Source: Streptomyces sp. TBY4
GTDB taxonomy: Bacteria > Actinomycetota > Actinomycetes > Streptomycetales > Streptomycetaceae
DNA length: 64,000 bases
Assembly: GCF_024213195.1 (NCBI RefSeq)
Contig: NZ_JANAVF010000009.1
Coordinates: 124,001-188,000 of the forward strand
Direction of reading: 5' to 3'
Below are positions 33,422-44,402 of this stretch, piece by piece. How positions within the stretch are numbered: position 1 is the stretch's first letter; the number at the start of each line of letters is the position of its first letter. The notes beneath the pieces are model-generated. The model saw only the letters and a list, made by a program, of their open reading frames with translations. It was not told where the DNA came from and did no database searches. The position numbers were made by a program, and so were the translations under genes.

Positions 33422-34423
33422 CTAGCCCCGGTCCGCCCGGTCCCGGTCCGCCTGGCCCCGCTCGTCGGAGCCCGCCTCCCAGCCGGGCCGGTCCTCCCAG
33501 GCCCGCAGGGTCCGGCGGCTCTCGATCCGGTGCGCGGTCCCGGTGACCGGATCGGTGAACTCCAGGGTGCGGGCCAGGAGCTGGAGCGGACGCCGGTAGT
33601 CGTCGGGCGCCGGGTCGCGGACCACCGGATAGACCGGATCGCCCAGGATCGGCAGGCCCAGGCTGTTCATGTGCACCCGCAGCTGGTGGGTGCGCCCGGT
33701 GTGCGGGGTCAGCCGGTAGCGCCCGGTGTCCCCCTTGACCTCGAGGAGTTCGGCCAGGGTCTCGGCGTTGGGCTCGGCGCCCGCGACCTCCGTCGCCGCC
33801 ATCACCCCGCGCACCTTCTCGATGTGGCTGCGCAGGGTCCGGGGGAACTCCACCGCCGGGTCGTGGGGCGCGAGCGCCTCGTACTCCTTGCGGATCCGCC
33901 GCTCCTGGAACATCAGCTGGTAGGCCCCCCGGTCCTCGGGGCGGATGCTGAACAGCACCAGCCCGGCGGTCATCCGGTCCAGCCGGTGTGCGGGGCTCAG
34001 CGCGGGCAGCCCGAGCTCCACCCGGAGCCGGGCCAGGGCCGTCTGGAAGACGTGGCTGCCGCGCGGGGTGGTGGCCAGGAAGTGCGGCTTGTCCGCCACC
34101 AGCAGGTGCTCGTCGCGGTACACGACCCCGATGGGGAAGGGCACCACGGGCTCGGGCGGCATGTCCCGGTGGAACCACAGGAAGCCGCCGGGCTCGTACG
34201 GGTCCTGCGGCCGCAGCACCCGGCCGCCCTCGCCCAGTACCCGGCCGTCCCGAAGGAGGCGGGCCATGGACTCGGCGCCGCGCGTGCCCTCGTAGCGTGC
34301 GGTGAGGTAGGAGCCGAGGTCCGGCCAGGTCCCGTCCGGGTCGGGGGGCAGCCGCATGCGGACCGGGTCGATGCCGGAGACCTGGGGCAGGGGCGCGTCG
34401 GGGATGTGGGATCTGCGCTTCAC
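33422..34423 (-). CDS. RluA-family pseudouridine synthase
   Basis: 333 residues, GTG start. The catalytic motif is HRLDRMTAGLVLFS with the essential Asp, preceded by VVYRDEHLLVADKPHFLATTP, and the substrate loop is HTGRTHQLRVHMNSLGLPI. The first 90 residues are an N-terminal domain that is not a standard S4 domain. The target position in rRNA or tRNA cannot be assigned. The C-terminus has an acidic/basic tail (RADRDRADRG-like). It lies 17 bases downstream of the serine hydrolase gene. Confidence 0.93.
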   Translation of the reverse strand: MKRRSHIPDAPLPQVSGIDPVRMRLPPDPDGTWPDLGSYLTARYEGTRGAESMARLLRDGRVLGEGGRVLRPQDPYEPGGFLWFHRDMPPEPVVPFPIGVVYRDEHLLVADKPHFLATTPRGSHVFQTALARLRVELGLPALSPAHRLDRMTAGLVLFSIRPEDRGAYQLMFQERRIRKEYEALAPHDPAVEFPRTLRSHIEKVRGVMAATEVAGAEPNAETLAELLEVKGDTGRYRLTPHTGRTHQLRVHMNSLGLPILGDPVYPVVRDPAPDDYRRPLQLLARTLEFTDPVTGTAHRIESRRTLRAWEDRPGWEAGSDERGQADRDRADRG

Positions 34424-34441
34424 CGGGTACAGGCTAAGCCG

Positions 34442-36004
34442 CTAGCCGGCGGTGAAGGTCCCCAGGTGGTCGGCGTCCAGGTACTCGACGCGGACCGTGC
34501 GGTCGGCGGGGGAGAAGAACACCCCGGTGCGGCCGACCGCGTTCTCCCCGGAGGTCTCGAAGCTGAAGGTGTCCCCGTCGTAGTGGGTGAGGGGGAAGAC
34601 CATCGGGCCCGGGCCGAGGGACAGGGTCAGCCCGCCCCCGCTCGTGGCCGCCACGGTCGCCCTGCCGTAGTAGGGGTTCTCGTAGGTGCCGGTGTACGCC
34701 GAGTCCTGCGCGGCCGGCTTCGCACCGGCGGGCGGCCGGGCGTAGTCGGTGGGGGAGCGGCCCTCCGCGTTGATCCGGGCGTAGAGGGAGCCCGTCAGGG
34801 CCAGCCAGTCGGTGGTGGCCTTCCCGTGCTCGGCGGTGTCGAAGAAATCGGCGGCGACGGCGTCGGGCAGGCCGACGGGGGCGCCGTTGGTGAGGACGAC
34901 GATGCCGAGCTTCTCCAGCGGGAGCATGCTGACGGCGGTGTTGGCGCCGAGCTCGAAGGCGCCGGAGTGGCTCAGGCGCAGGCGGCCCGCGTCGTCGTAG
35001 CCGACGTTCCAGCCGAGCCCGTAGAAGCCGGTGCGGCCGGTGGGGGAGGCGGGCGGCTGCGACACGATCTCGGGGAGGTGGGTGCGGGCGAGGGTGTCGG
35101 CGGGGATGATCCGCTTGCCGTCGAGGGTGCCGCCGGCGAGCTGGAGCCGCAGCCAGCGGGACATGTCGCGGGCGGTGCTGCTCACCCCGCCGGCCGGGGC
35201 CTGGGCGTCGGGGTCGCGGACGTAGCGGGGGCTCCAGGTGCCGTTGGCGGTCTTGACGTGGGTGGCGGCGTGGTCGGGGGCGTCGACGAAGGCCCGGAAC
35301 TCGGTGCTGGTGCGCGTCATCCCGGCGGGCCTGAAGAGGGTGTCGGCGCTGAGCTTCTGCCAGCTGACCCCGCGGGAGCGGGCGAGCGCCTCGGCGCCGG
35401 CGGTGAACCCGAAGTTGGTGTAGGCGTAGCTCGCGCGGAAGGGGCTCAGGGGCGCCTGGCGCAGGTGGTCCAGGATGTACGCCCGGTCGTAGCCGAGGTC
35501 CTCGAGGAGGTCGCCGGCGTGGTCGGGCAGGCCGCTGCGGTGGGAGAGCAGGTCGGCGGTGGTGACGTGGGAGGTCACCCAGGGGTCCTTGAGGGCGAAG
35601 CCGGGGAGTTCCGTGTGCCGGTCGAAGTCGGCGGGGTCCTTGAGGGCTCCGGCGGCGATGGTGGAGGAGAGCGGCTTGGAGAGCGAGGCGACCTGGAAGA
35701 CGGTGTCGGGGCCGACTGCGGCCGGGTCGCCGACGCGGCGGACGCCGAAGCCCTTGAGGTAGACGACCTCGTCGTCGTGGACGACGGCGACGGAGACGCC
35801 GGGCACCCCGGTGCGGCGCATCATCTCCGCGACGGTCGCGTCGAGCCGCCCCACCGCGGTGTCGACCTGGGCGTCGGTGAGCTGGGCGGTGGGCGCGGGC
35901 GGCGGGCTCGGCGCGGCGGTCGCGGTCCCGGCAGTGGCCGTAGCTGTGGCCGTGGCCAGGAGGGCGGCTGCTCCGGCTGCCGTGAATGCGCGGAGCGTAC
36001 GCAT
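34442..36004 (-). CDS. Secreted serine hydrolase, class C beta-lactamase/D-Ala-D-Ala carboxypeptidase fold
   Basis: 520 residues. Signal peptide (MRTLRAFTAAGAAALLAT..., then AT repeats), so exported. Active-site motifs: SxxK as SLSK (Ser107, Lys110), YxN as YAYTNFG, and HSG (RLRLSHSGAFE) in place of KTG. A C-terminal beta domain (about 400-520) resembles the extra domain of related peptidases and esterases. The HSG variation points to an esterase/peptidase rather than a true beta-lactamase. The substrate is unknown. Confidence 0.92.
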   Translation of the reverse strand: MRTLRAFTAAGAAALLATATATATAGTATAAPSPPPAPTAQLTDAQVDTAVGRLDATVAEMMRRTGVPGVSVAVVHDDEVVYLKGFGVRRVGDPAAVGPDTVFQVASLSKPLSSTIAAGALKDPADFDRHTELPGFALKDPWVTSHVTTADLLSHRSGLPDHAGDLLEDLGYDRAYILDHLRQAPLSPFRASYAYTNFGFTAGAEALARSRGVSWQKLSADTLFRPAGMTRTSTEFRAFVDAPDHAATHVKTANGTWSPRYVRDPDAQAPAGGVSSTARDMSRWLRLQLAGGTLDGKRIIPADTLARTHLPEIVSQPPASPTGRTGFYGLGWNVGYDDAGRLRLSHSGAFELGANTAVSMLPLEKLGIVVLTNGAPVGLPDAVAADFFDTAEHGKATTDWLALTGSLYARINAEGRSPTDYARPPAGAKPAAQDSAYTGTYENPYYGRATVAATSGGGLTLSLGPGPMVFPLTHYDGDTFSFETSGENAVGRTGVFFSPADRTVRVEYLDADHLGTFTAG

Positions 36005-36069
36005 GGGGCCATTGTGCCGCCGAATGGGTGCGGGCGCCTCGCGTGGACCGCCTGGCGGCGGCCGGAGTC

Positions 36070-36148
36070 AGGGGGCTCGTCCCCTACCCGCCCTCGCCCG
36101 TTCCCCGGGGCGCCCCGGACCCCGCGCCTCACACGCCGGCGGGGCTGG
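36070..36148. repeat. Interspersed GC-rich repeat, copy A (half element)
   Basis: It carries CCCCTACCCGCCCT, CGCCCGTTCCCCGGGG, GACCCCGCGCCTCA and CGCCGGCGGGGCTGG in this order, the same order as at 63020-63095 and, with changes, 41966-42036. It fills the gap between the siderophore-interacting protein and serine hydrolase genes. Confidence 0.75.
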
Positions 36149-36151
36149 TGG

Positions 36152-37000
36152 TCAGGACGCGGCTGCGGCCAGGGGGCGTTCCTGTTCGGCTTCGACTTCC
36201 GCGTTCCAGTCGCGCTTGATCGCGCGCCAGCCCTCGTCGGTCTGGCCCAGGCGCCAGTAGCCGGAGATGGACAGGCGCTCGCGCGGGATGCCGCGGTCGA
36301 TGCGCAGGTGGTGGCGGAGGGTTCTGACGAAGCCGGCCTCGCCGTGCACGAACGCGTGTACGTCGGAGGAGGGGAAGGACAGGGCCTGGACGGCCTCGGT
36401 CAGCGCTTCCCCGACGGGGCGGGCGCCGCGGTGGACCCAGACCGGGACGATGCCGTCGGGGGTGACGATCCTCAGCTCGTCCTGCGGGCCCTGGACCTCC
36501 ACGAGCGCGTGGACCCGCGCTCCGGCGGGCATCCGCTCCATCGCCGCCGCGATCGCCGGCAGCGCGCTCTCGTCGCCGACCAGCAGGTGCCAGCCGGCGA
36601 CCGGGTCCGGGGCGTAGGCCCCGCCCGGACCGAGGAAGCGTACGAGTTCACCCGGCTGGACGCGGGCGGCCCAGGGGCCGGCCAGCCCCTCGTCGCCGTG
36701 GACCACGAAGTCGAGGGTCAGTTCCAGGCGGGCCGGGTCCCAGGCGCGCACCGTGTAGGCCCGCTGGCGCGGCCACTCCTCGCGGGGGTGGGCCGCCCGG
36801 ATCCGGTCCAGGTCCCAGGGGGTGCCGTAGGTGACGCCGGCCGGTGCGAAGAGGAGTTTCACGTAGTGGTCGGTGTACCTGCCGGCACCGAATCCGGCCA
36901 GCCCTGCACCGCCCAGCACGATCCGCACCATGTGCGGACCCAACCGCTCGGTCCGCACGACGACTGCGGTGCCGACCTTGCGGGCGCGTCCTTCTGCCAC
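36152..37000 (-). CDS. Siderophore-interacting protein (ferric-siderophore reductase, SIP family)
   Basis: 282 residues, GTG start. FAD-binding barrel (RYTDHYVKLLFAP, QRAYTVRAWDPARLELTLDFVVHGDEG across 36690-36770) and NAD(P)H domain (GWHLLVGDESALPAIAAAME). The C-terminal ISGYWRLGQTDEGW is characteristic of ViuB/SIP proteins. It reduces iron in imported siderophores inside the cell. A TTAGG/CCTAA dyad (37039-37052) lies 39 bases upstream of the start, fitting control by an IdeR/DmdR iron repressor. Confidence 0.95.
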   Translation of the reverse strand: MAEGRARKVGTAVVVRTERLGPHMVRIVLGGAGLAGFGAGRYTDHYVKLLFAPAGVTYGTPWDLDRIRAAHPREEWPRQRAYTVRAWDPARLELTLDFVVHGDEGLAGPWAARVQPGELVRFLGPGGAYAPDPVAGWHLLVGDESALPAIAAAMERMPAGARVHALVEVQGPQDELRIVTPDGIVPVWVHRGARPVGEALTEAVQALSFPSSDVHAFVHGEAGFVRTLRHHLRIDRGIPRERLSISGYWRLGQTDEGWRAIKRDWNAEVEAEQERPLAAAAS

Positions 37001-37038
37001 GACGTCTCCCTGACTTTCCGACCCTGACTCCGTGAAGC

Positions 37039-37052
37039 TTAGGATTACCTAA
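37039..37052 (-). promoter_or_regulatory. Iron-box-like operator upstream of the SIP gene
   Basis: TTAGG-ATTA-CCTAA; arms extend to CTTAGG/CCTAAG (37038-37053). The IdeR/DmdR1 box has the same TTAGG and CCTAA half-sites with wider spacing (19 bases in all). It is therefore a partial match, but AT-rich and exactly placed. Confidence 0.55.
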
Positions 37053-37061
37053 GTTAGCACC

Positions 37062-37988
37062 TCAGGGGCGGAGTGCGCTGCCCAGGCGTTCAACGGCTCC
37101 ACTCAGGCCCCATCGGTGGGCCAGCGCCACCACAACATCGGGCTGGGCGGGCACGGCCGGAAGTGCGGGGTCGAAGGGCGGAAGCGGAACGTCCGAGGCG
37201 ACCTGGACCACCTTCGGGGCGACCGCCAGATATGGCCGGGATTCGTCCAGCCGCTTGCGCTGAGTGGGGGTCAGCTTCGACTTCGGGTCGTCGATCGCCG
37301 CGATGATCCCGGCCAGGTCCCCGTAGGCGTCCAGCAGCTTCGCCGCCGTCTTCTCGCCGATGCCGGGGACGCCCGGAAGGCCGTCGCTCGGGTCCCCGCG
37401 CAGCAGTGCCAGGTCGGCGTAGCCGGGACCGTCCACCCCGTACTTCTCGCGGAGCCAGGCCTCGTCGGTCACCTGGAGGGTGCCCACGCCCTTCAGCGGG
37501 TACAGGACCCGGCGCTGCTTCGCGTCGTCGACCAGCTGGTACAGGTCCCGGTCGCCCGTGACGATGTCCACCGGGCCGGTGGCGCGGCCGGTCAGGGTGC
37601 CGATCACGTCGTCGGCCTCGTACCCGGCGACCCCCACCCGGGCGATGCCGAAGGCGTCCAGGGCGGCCTCGATGATGGGGACCTGCGGTGCCAGGGTGTC
37701 CGGGGTCTCCTCGACGTCCGGGCCGCTCTCGGTCTCCTGGGCGACCCGGTGGGCCTTGTAGGACGGGATCAGTTCCACCCGCCAGTGGGGCCGCCAGTCG
37801 GCGTCCATGCACGCCACCAGGTCATCGGGCCGGTGGTCCTGCACGAGGCGGCCGATGAAGTCGAGCAGGCCGCGGACGGCGTTGACCGGAGTGCCGTCGG
37901 GGGCCTTCACGGAGTCCGGCACGCCGAAGTACGCGCGGTAGTAGAGGGAAGCGGTGTCCAGGAGCATCAGGCGTCGTGTCGTCGTCAC
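37062..37988 (-). CDS. 5'-3' exonuclease (PolI N-terminal domain family)
   Basis: 308 residues from GTG 37988; another in-frame GTG is at 37994. Stand-alone flap/5' exonuclease: LMLLDTASLYYRAYFG, acidic metal cluster in AGYEADDVIGTL and IVTGDRDLYQLVDD, and helix-hairpin-helix LRGDPSDGLPGVPGIGEKTA. It should remove RNA primers or flaps, as a paralogue of the domain at the start of DNA polymerase I. No ribosome site is clear, and the mRNA may be leaderless. It is divergent from the XRE-cupin gene. Confidence 0.94.
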   Translation of the reverse strand: MTTTRRLMLLDTASLYYRAYFGVPDSVKAPDGTPVNAVRGLLDFIGRLVQDHRPDDLVACMDADWRPHWRVELIPSYKAHRVAQETESGPDVEETPDTLAPQVPIIEAALDAFGIARVGVAGYEADDVIGTLTGRATGPVDIVTGDRDLYQLVDDAKQRRVLYPLKGVGTLQVTDEAWLREKYGVDGPGYADLALLRGDPSDGLPGVPGIGEKTAAKLLDAYGDLAGIIAAIDDPKSKLTPTQRKRLDESRPYLAVAPKVVQVASDVPLPPFDPALPAVPAQPDVVVALAHRWGLSGAVERLGSALRP

Positions 37989-38076
37989 GGTCACGATGAT
38001 GCACTGAGGGCAAACGGAAAGTGGCGCGGGTGCGGCCTCCTCCGCTCTTGAGCGCGAAACCGGGGCCGGTTGCTGC

Positions 38077-38095
38077 GTAAGGTGCTTACAGCACC
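38077..38095. promoter_or_regulatory. Overlapping palindromes before the XRE-cupin gene
   Basis: GTAAG-GTG-CTTAC (38077-38089) and GGTGCT-TAC-AGCACC (38081-38095) are both perfect dyads and share nine bases. They lie in the divergent region with the exonuclease gene, 66 bases before the XRE-cupin start. Autoregulation is the simplest reading. Confidence 0.55.
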
Positions 38096-38160
38096 CCGAT
38101 GTGCGACGTGCGACGCGCGAGGGACCGGACCAACCGAAACAAGGGGAGGGCAGCCCCGCC

Positions 38161-38823
38161 ATGGACGACAGGGACGGCACCGACGGCACCGACGGCAAGA
38201 ACGGACGCGAAGCGACGACCGGCGCGGACGACAAGGAACGGGATCGGGACAAGGACTCCAGGGAACCGCTCCGGGTGGGCGTGGCCGTGCGCAAGCGGCG
38301 CCGGGCCCTGCACCTGACCCTCGCCGCCGTGTCCGCGCGCAGCGGGCTGTCGGTCCCCTTCCTGAGCCAGATAGAGAACGAGCGGGCCCGGCCCAGCATG
38401 CGGTCCCTGGAGCGGGTCGCCGACGCGCTGGAGACCACGGCCGTCGATCTGCTGGCCGCCTCCGACACCGCGCGCACCGTGGACCTCGTACGGGCCGGCG
38501 ACGAGTCCGGGCTGACTCCCGTTCCCGGCGTACGGGCCCTCGTGCGCGGGCACCACCAGCTGCACGCACTGGAGTTCACCGGGGACCAGGACGCGGGCCG
38601 CGAGTACCAGCACCGCAACGACGAGCTGATGTACGTGGTCTCGGGCGCCTGCCAGGTGGAGGCCGAGGGGCGGGCGTACCGGCTGGAGAACGGCGACGCG
38701 CTGTTCCTGTCCGGCGGGGTGCGCCACCGCTGGCGGGCCGTCACCGAGGACACCCGGATCCTGATCGTCGCGGTCGGCGAACACATCCACGCGACCTCCG
38801 AGCCGCCCTCGCCGGGACACTGA
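38161..38823 (+). CDS. XRE-family regulator with cupin sensor domain
   Basis: 220 residues. The first 35 residues are an acidic Asp/Gly-rich stretch. HTH_3 domain: VGVAVRKRRRALHLTLAAVSARSGLSVPFLSQIENERARPS (about 38-80, given as region). C-terminal cupin (REYQHRNDELMYVVSGACQV, LENGDALFLSGGVRHRW) that may bind a small ligand or metal; His residues are present at the expected places. It is followed after four bases by a BtuF-like gene, so that protein is a likely functional partner. Confidence 0.93.
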   Translation: MDDRDGTDGTDGKNGREATTGADDKERDRDKDSREPLRVGVAVRKRRRALHLTLAAVSARSGLSVPFLSQIENERARPSMRSLERVADALETTAVDLLAASDTARTVDLVRAGDESGLTPVPGVRALVRGHHQLHALEFTGDQDAGREYQHRNDELMYVVSGACQVEAEGRAYRLENGDALFLSGGVRHRWRAVTEDTRILIVAVGEHIHATSEPPSPGH

Positions 38824-38827
38824 CCGG

Positions 38828-39547
38828 ATGCGGGTCGTTTCGCTGGTGCCGTCCCTGACCGAGGCGGTGGCCGTGAGTGCGCCCGGTGCGCTGTCCGGGG
38901 TCACCGACTGGTGCACGCACCCGGCCGTCCTCGGGGACGTGGTGCGCGTCGGGGGGACCAAGAACCCCGACGTGCGGGCGATCGCCGCGCTGCGCCCTGA
39001 CCTGGTCCTCGCGAACGAGGAGGAGAACCGGGCTCCGGACCTGGCGGCGCTGCGGGAGGCCGGGCTGGAGGTCCTGGTCACCGAGGTACGGGACCTCCCG
39101 CAGGCCTTCGCCGAACTGGACCGGGTGCTGGTGGGGGCCATGGGGCTGGAGCGGCCCCGGTGGCTGGCGGAAGCGGAGGCCGCGTGGGCCCGCGTGGAGC
39201 CGACTGCGGAGCCGCGGACGGCCTTCGTGCCGGTCTGGCGCCGGCCCTGGATGGTGCTGGGCCGCGACACCTTCGCGGGGGACCTGCTGGCCCGCCTCGG
39301 CGTGCGCAACGCCTACGCCGGGCACGCGGAGCGCTACCCGAGGATCCCGGCGGCCGAGCTGGCCGCCGCCGGCTGCGAGCTCGTGGTCTTCCCGGACGAG
39401 CCGTACCGCTTCACGCCCGGGGACGGGCCCGAGGCCTTCCCCGGCATCCCCGCCGCGTTCGTCGACGGCCGCCACCTGACCTGGTACGGGCCCTCGCTGG
39501 CCGAAGCTCCGGAGGTCCTGGCGGCGGCCCTGGCGGCGGCGCGCTGA
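38828..39547 (+). CDS. Helical-backbone metal receptor (BtuF/cobalamin-binding family), no signal peptide
   Basis: 239 residues. The fold of ABC-type B12/iron binding proteins is visible: RVVSLVPSLTEAVAV at the very N-terminus, TKNPDVRAIAALRPDLVLANEEENR and DTFAGDLLARLGVRNAY. Unlike transport receptors it starts directly in the first strand, with neither signal sequence nor lipobox, and no ABC genes are near. It is therefore probably a cytoplasmic binding protein, perhaps working with the upstream XRE-cupin regulator. Confidence 0.9.
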   Translation: MRVVSLVPSLTEAVAVSAPGALSGVTDWCTHPAVLGDVVRVGGTKNPDVRAIAALRPDLVLANEEENRAPDLAALREAGLEVLVTEVRDLPQAFAELDRVLVGAMGLERPRWLAEAEAAWARVEPTAEPRTAFVPVWRRPWMVLGRDTFAGDLLARLGVRNAYAGHAERYPRIPAAELAAAGCELVVFPDEPYRFTPGDGPEAFPGIPAAFVDGRHLTWYGPSLAEAPEVLAAALAAAR

Positions 39548-39568
39548 GCGCTGCCCTGCGGACACCCC

Positions 39569-40717
<1,149 letters not shown>

Positions 40718-40757
40718 GGGTCCAGCGTCCCGCCGGGCGGAGCCGGACGGCAGAGGG

Positions 40758-40770
40758 TCATGTCCTATGA
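40758..40770. promoter_or_regulatory. LysR-type box between TDT transporter and LysR genes
   Basis: TCAT-GTCCT-ATGA, a dyad of the T-N11-A form expected for LysR-family regulators, in the 70-base divergent gap. Confidence 0.65.
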
Positions 40771-40787
40771 GGGCATAAAGTGAAGTT

Positions 40788-41756
40788 ATGGGTAATGGCT
40801 ATGGCGGCTACGGTGGCTTCGGTGGGCAGGGCGACGAGGAGTGGGTCGAGGGGCAGCTGCCCCTGGCGCACCGGGTCCCCGACCTGGGGGCCATGGAGCT
40901 GCTGCTCGCGGTCGCGCGCGTCGGCAGCCTGAGCGGCGCCGCGCGGCGGCTCGGGATCACCCAGCCCGCCGCCAGCAGCCGGATCAGGGCGATGGAGACC
41001 CGGCTCGGGGTCGCGCTCGTCGACCGCTCCCCGCGCGGGTCCACGCTGACCGCGGAGGGTGCGCTGGTCACGGACTGGGCCCGGCGGGTGGTGGAGGCCG
41101 CCGAGGCCTTCGACGCGGGTGCTCAGGCGCTGCGGGGTCGTCGCGACTCCCGGCTGCGGGTCGCGGCCAGCATGACCATCGCGGAGTACCTGCTGCCCGG
41201 CTGGCTGATCGCGCTGCGCGGGCAGCGGCCGGACACTGCGGTGTCGCTGCACGCGGGGAACTCGGCGGTGGTCGCGGAGCGGGTGCTCGCCCACGAGGCG
41301 GACCTCGGGTTCGTGGAGGGGCTGAGCGTGCCGGAGGGGCTGGACTCGGTGGTCATCGCGCAGGACCGCCTCGTGGTGGCGGTGGCCCCCGGGCACCCCT
41401 GGGCGCGGCGTTCGAGGGGGGTGGAGCCGGCGGAGCTGGCGGGGACCCCGCTGATCCTGCGGGAACGGGGGTCGGGGACCCGGCAGGTCCTGGACGCGGC
41501 GCTGGCCGGGTGCGGGGGGCTGGCGGAGCCGCTGCTCGAACTGGCCTCCACCACCGCGGTGAAGGCGGCGGCGGTGAGTGGGGCGGGGCCGTGCGTGCTG
41601 TCGGAACTGGCGGTGGTCGACGAGCTGGCGGGGCGTCGGCTGGTCTCCGTACCGGTGCTCGGGGCAGGCCTGGAACGGGAACTCCGGGCGGTCTGGCCCG
41701 CAGGCTCCCGCCCGGCAGGCCCGGCCCGGGACCTCCTGAGCCTGACCCGCCGCTGA
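40788..41756 (+). CDS. LysR-family transcriptional regulator
   Basis: 322 residues. N-terminal Gly/Tyr-rich 25 residues, then winged HTH (GAMELLLAVARVGSLSGAARRLGITQPAASSRI region, about 34-70) and an effector-binding domain (LRVAASMTIAEYLLPGWL, LVVAVAPGHPWA). It most likely controls the divergent TDT transporter gene. The ligand is unknown. A repeat-filled, convergent gap follows. Confidence 0.93.
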   Translation: MGNGYGGYGGFGGQGDEEWVEGQLPLAHRVPDLGAMELLLAVARVGSLSGAARRLGITQPAASSRIRAMETRLGVALVDRSPRGSTLTAEGALVTDWARRVVEAAEAFDAGAQALRGRRDSRLRVAASMTIAEYLLPGWLIALRGQRPDTAVSLHAGNSAVVAERVLAHEADLGFVEGLSVPEGLDSVVIAQDRLVVAVAPGHPWARRSRGVEPAELAGTPLILRERGSGTRQVLDAALAGCGGLAEPLLELASTTAVKAAAVSGAGPCVLSELAVVDELAGRRLVSVPVLGAGLERELRAVWPAGSRPAGPARDLLSLTRR

Positions 41757-42046
41757 CGGGGTCCCCGCCGCAGGCCGGAGGCCTTGCCCCCCGGGCCCCG
41801 GGCCCCGGGCCCTGGCCCCCGGGGGCTTGAGGGGGCCGTCCCGCGCAGGGGGGTCCGGGGCGGAGCCCCGGGGAACGGTGGAAGGGTGGGTAGGGGACAG
41901 CTCCGCAGGACCTCCCCCCGTAGCCGGACCCGGGGGGGGGGGGGCGGGCGGCCCTGCGGGGCGGAGCCCCCTACCCGCCCTTCCACCGTTCCCCGGGCTC
42001 CGCCCGGACCCGGTCCTCAAACGCCGGACGGGCTGGAAAGAGGGGC
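41757..42046. repeat. Repeat-filled convergent gap, copy B (inverted pair)
   Basis: 290 bases. After CCGGG-rich DNA, a left arm (about 41855-41900, CGGAGCCCCGGGGAACGGTG, GGAAGGGTGGGTAGGGGACA) is mirrored by a right arm (about 41966-42012, CCCCTACCCGCCCTTCCACC, GTTCCCCGGGCTCCGCCCGG). The right arm is followed by CCTCAAACGCCGGACGGGCTGG. A 13-G run is at 41932-41944. It separates the convergent LysR and hydrolase genes and could end transcription from both sides. Confidence 0.8.
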
Positions 42047-42748
42047 TCAGGCGTTGGACGGCTGGAGTGATGCGGCCTGGATCAGGGCCGACATGACGCG
42101 GGTGTCCTTGTCGCGTTCCGGGTGCCATTGGACGCCCAGGGTCCAGGGGGCGGGGGCGGGGAGTTCGATGGACTCCACCGTGCCGTCGGCCGCGTGGGAG
42201 GAGGCGATCAGGCCGCGGCCCAGGCGGTCCACGGCCTGGTGGTGGTAGGTCGGGACCTCCGACTCCTCCGGGACCAGGGCCGCGTACAGGGTGCCGGGCA
42301 CCGGGCGGACCGGGTGCCAGGAGACCACGCCGGGGCCCTGCGCGTGGCCGTCGATGTGCTGGATCAGGGTGCCGCCCAAGGCCACGTTCAGCGCCTGCAT
42401 GCCCCGGCAGATGCCGAGGAGGGGCGTGCGGGAGGCCAGCGCCGCCGTGATGAGGGCCAGTTCCCACTCGTCGCGCACCGTCGCCGCCGCCCCGGTGCGG
42501 GGATCGCGCGCGGCGCCGTAGTGGACGGGGTCCACATCGGGGCCGCCCGCCACGACCAGGCCGTCCAGCCGGTTCAGCACCTCCCGCGCCGCCTCCGGTC
42601 CGTCCGGCGGGAGCAGCACGGCTACGCCGCCCGCCGCCTGGACGAGCTCGTAGTACCCGGTGGGTACGAGGGCGGTCGGGACGTCCCACACGCCGTAGCG
42701 GGTGGATTCCTCGACGTAGGTGGTGATGCCGATGAGCGGCCTGGGCAC
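42047..42748 (-). CDS. Class I glutamine-amidotransferase-like gamma-glutamyl hydrolase (PuuD-like)
   Basis: 233 residues, GTG 42748 with GGAGG eight bases upstream. Peptidase C26 fold: GGPDVDPVHYG, nucleophile Cys in LLGICRGMQALNVALGG, and the His-Glu of GVQWHPERD. PuuD cleaves gamma-glutamyl-gamma-aminobutyrate to glutamate and GABA. Here, beside a gamma-glutamylamide synthetase and two dehydrogenases, it probably releases the oxidised product from its gamma-glutamyl carrier. It is 32 bases downstream of the permease gene and likely shares its mRNA. Confidence 0.92.
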   Translation of the reverse strand: MPRPLIGITTYVEESTRYGVWDVPTALVPTGYYELVQAAGGVAVLLPPDGPEAAREVLNRLDGLVVAGGPDVDPVHYGAARDPRTGAAATVRDEWELALITAALASRTPLLGICRGMQALNVALGGTLIQHIDGHAQGPGVVSWHPVRPVPGTLYAALVPEESEVPTYHHQAVDRLGRGLIASSHAADGTVESIELPAPAPWTLGVQWHPERDKDTRVMSALIQAASLQPSNA

Positions 42749-42780
42749 GGTGGATACCTCCAGGGGGAAAGGGCGGGTGA

Positions 42781-44283
<1,503 letters not shown>

Positions 44284-44300
44284 GTGCGCTCCTGCCTAGG

Positions 44301-44309
44301 GCAATGGTT
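44301..44309. promoter_or_regulatory. GCAATGGTT element upstream of the permease
   Basis: The same nine bases occur at 45171-45179 in the GntR/glnA4 divergent region. It starts 18 bases upstream of the permease ATG. Candidate binding site of the local GntR-family regulator. Confidence 0.5.
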
Positions 44310-44402
44310 GTGGGGCGTACCTTTGCTGCTCGGGCGTGGCGGGCGCAAGACCCCTGCGTTAAACGGGGGTTACGAATGCCTCTCGGCCGGGGCGGGTCCG
44401 GA

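Noticed and set aside
33530..37027. 1165-codon + strand frame across three minus-strand genes
   Set aside because: Gly/Val/Arg-rich shadow with no domain. All three minus-strand genes carry clear catalytic motifs.
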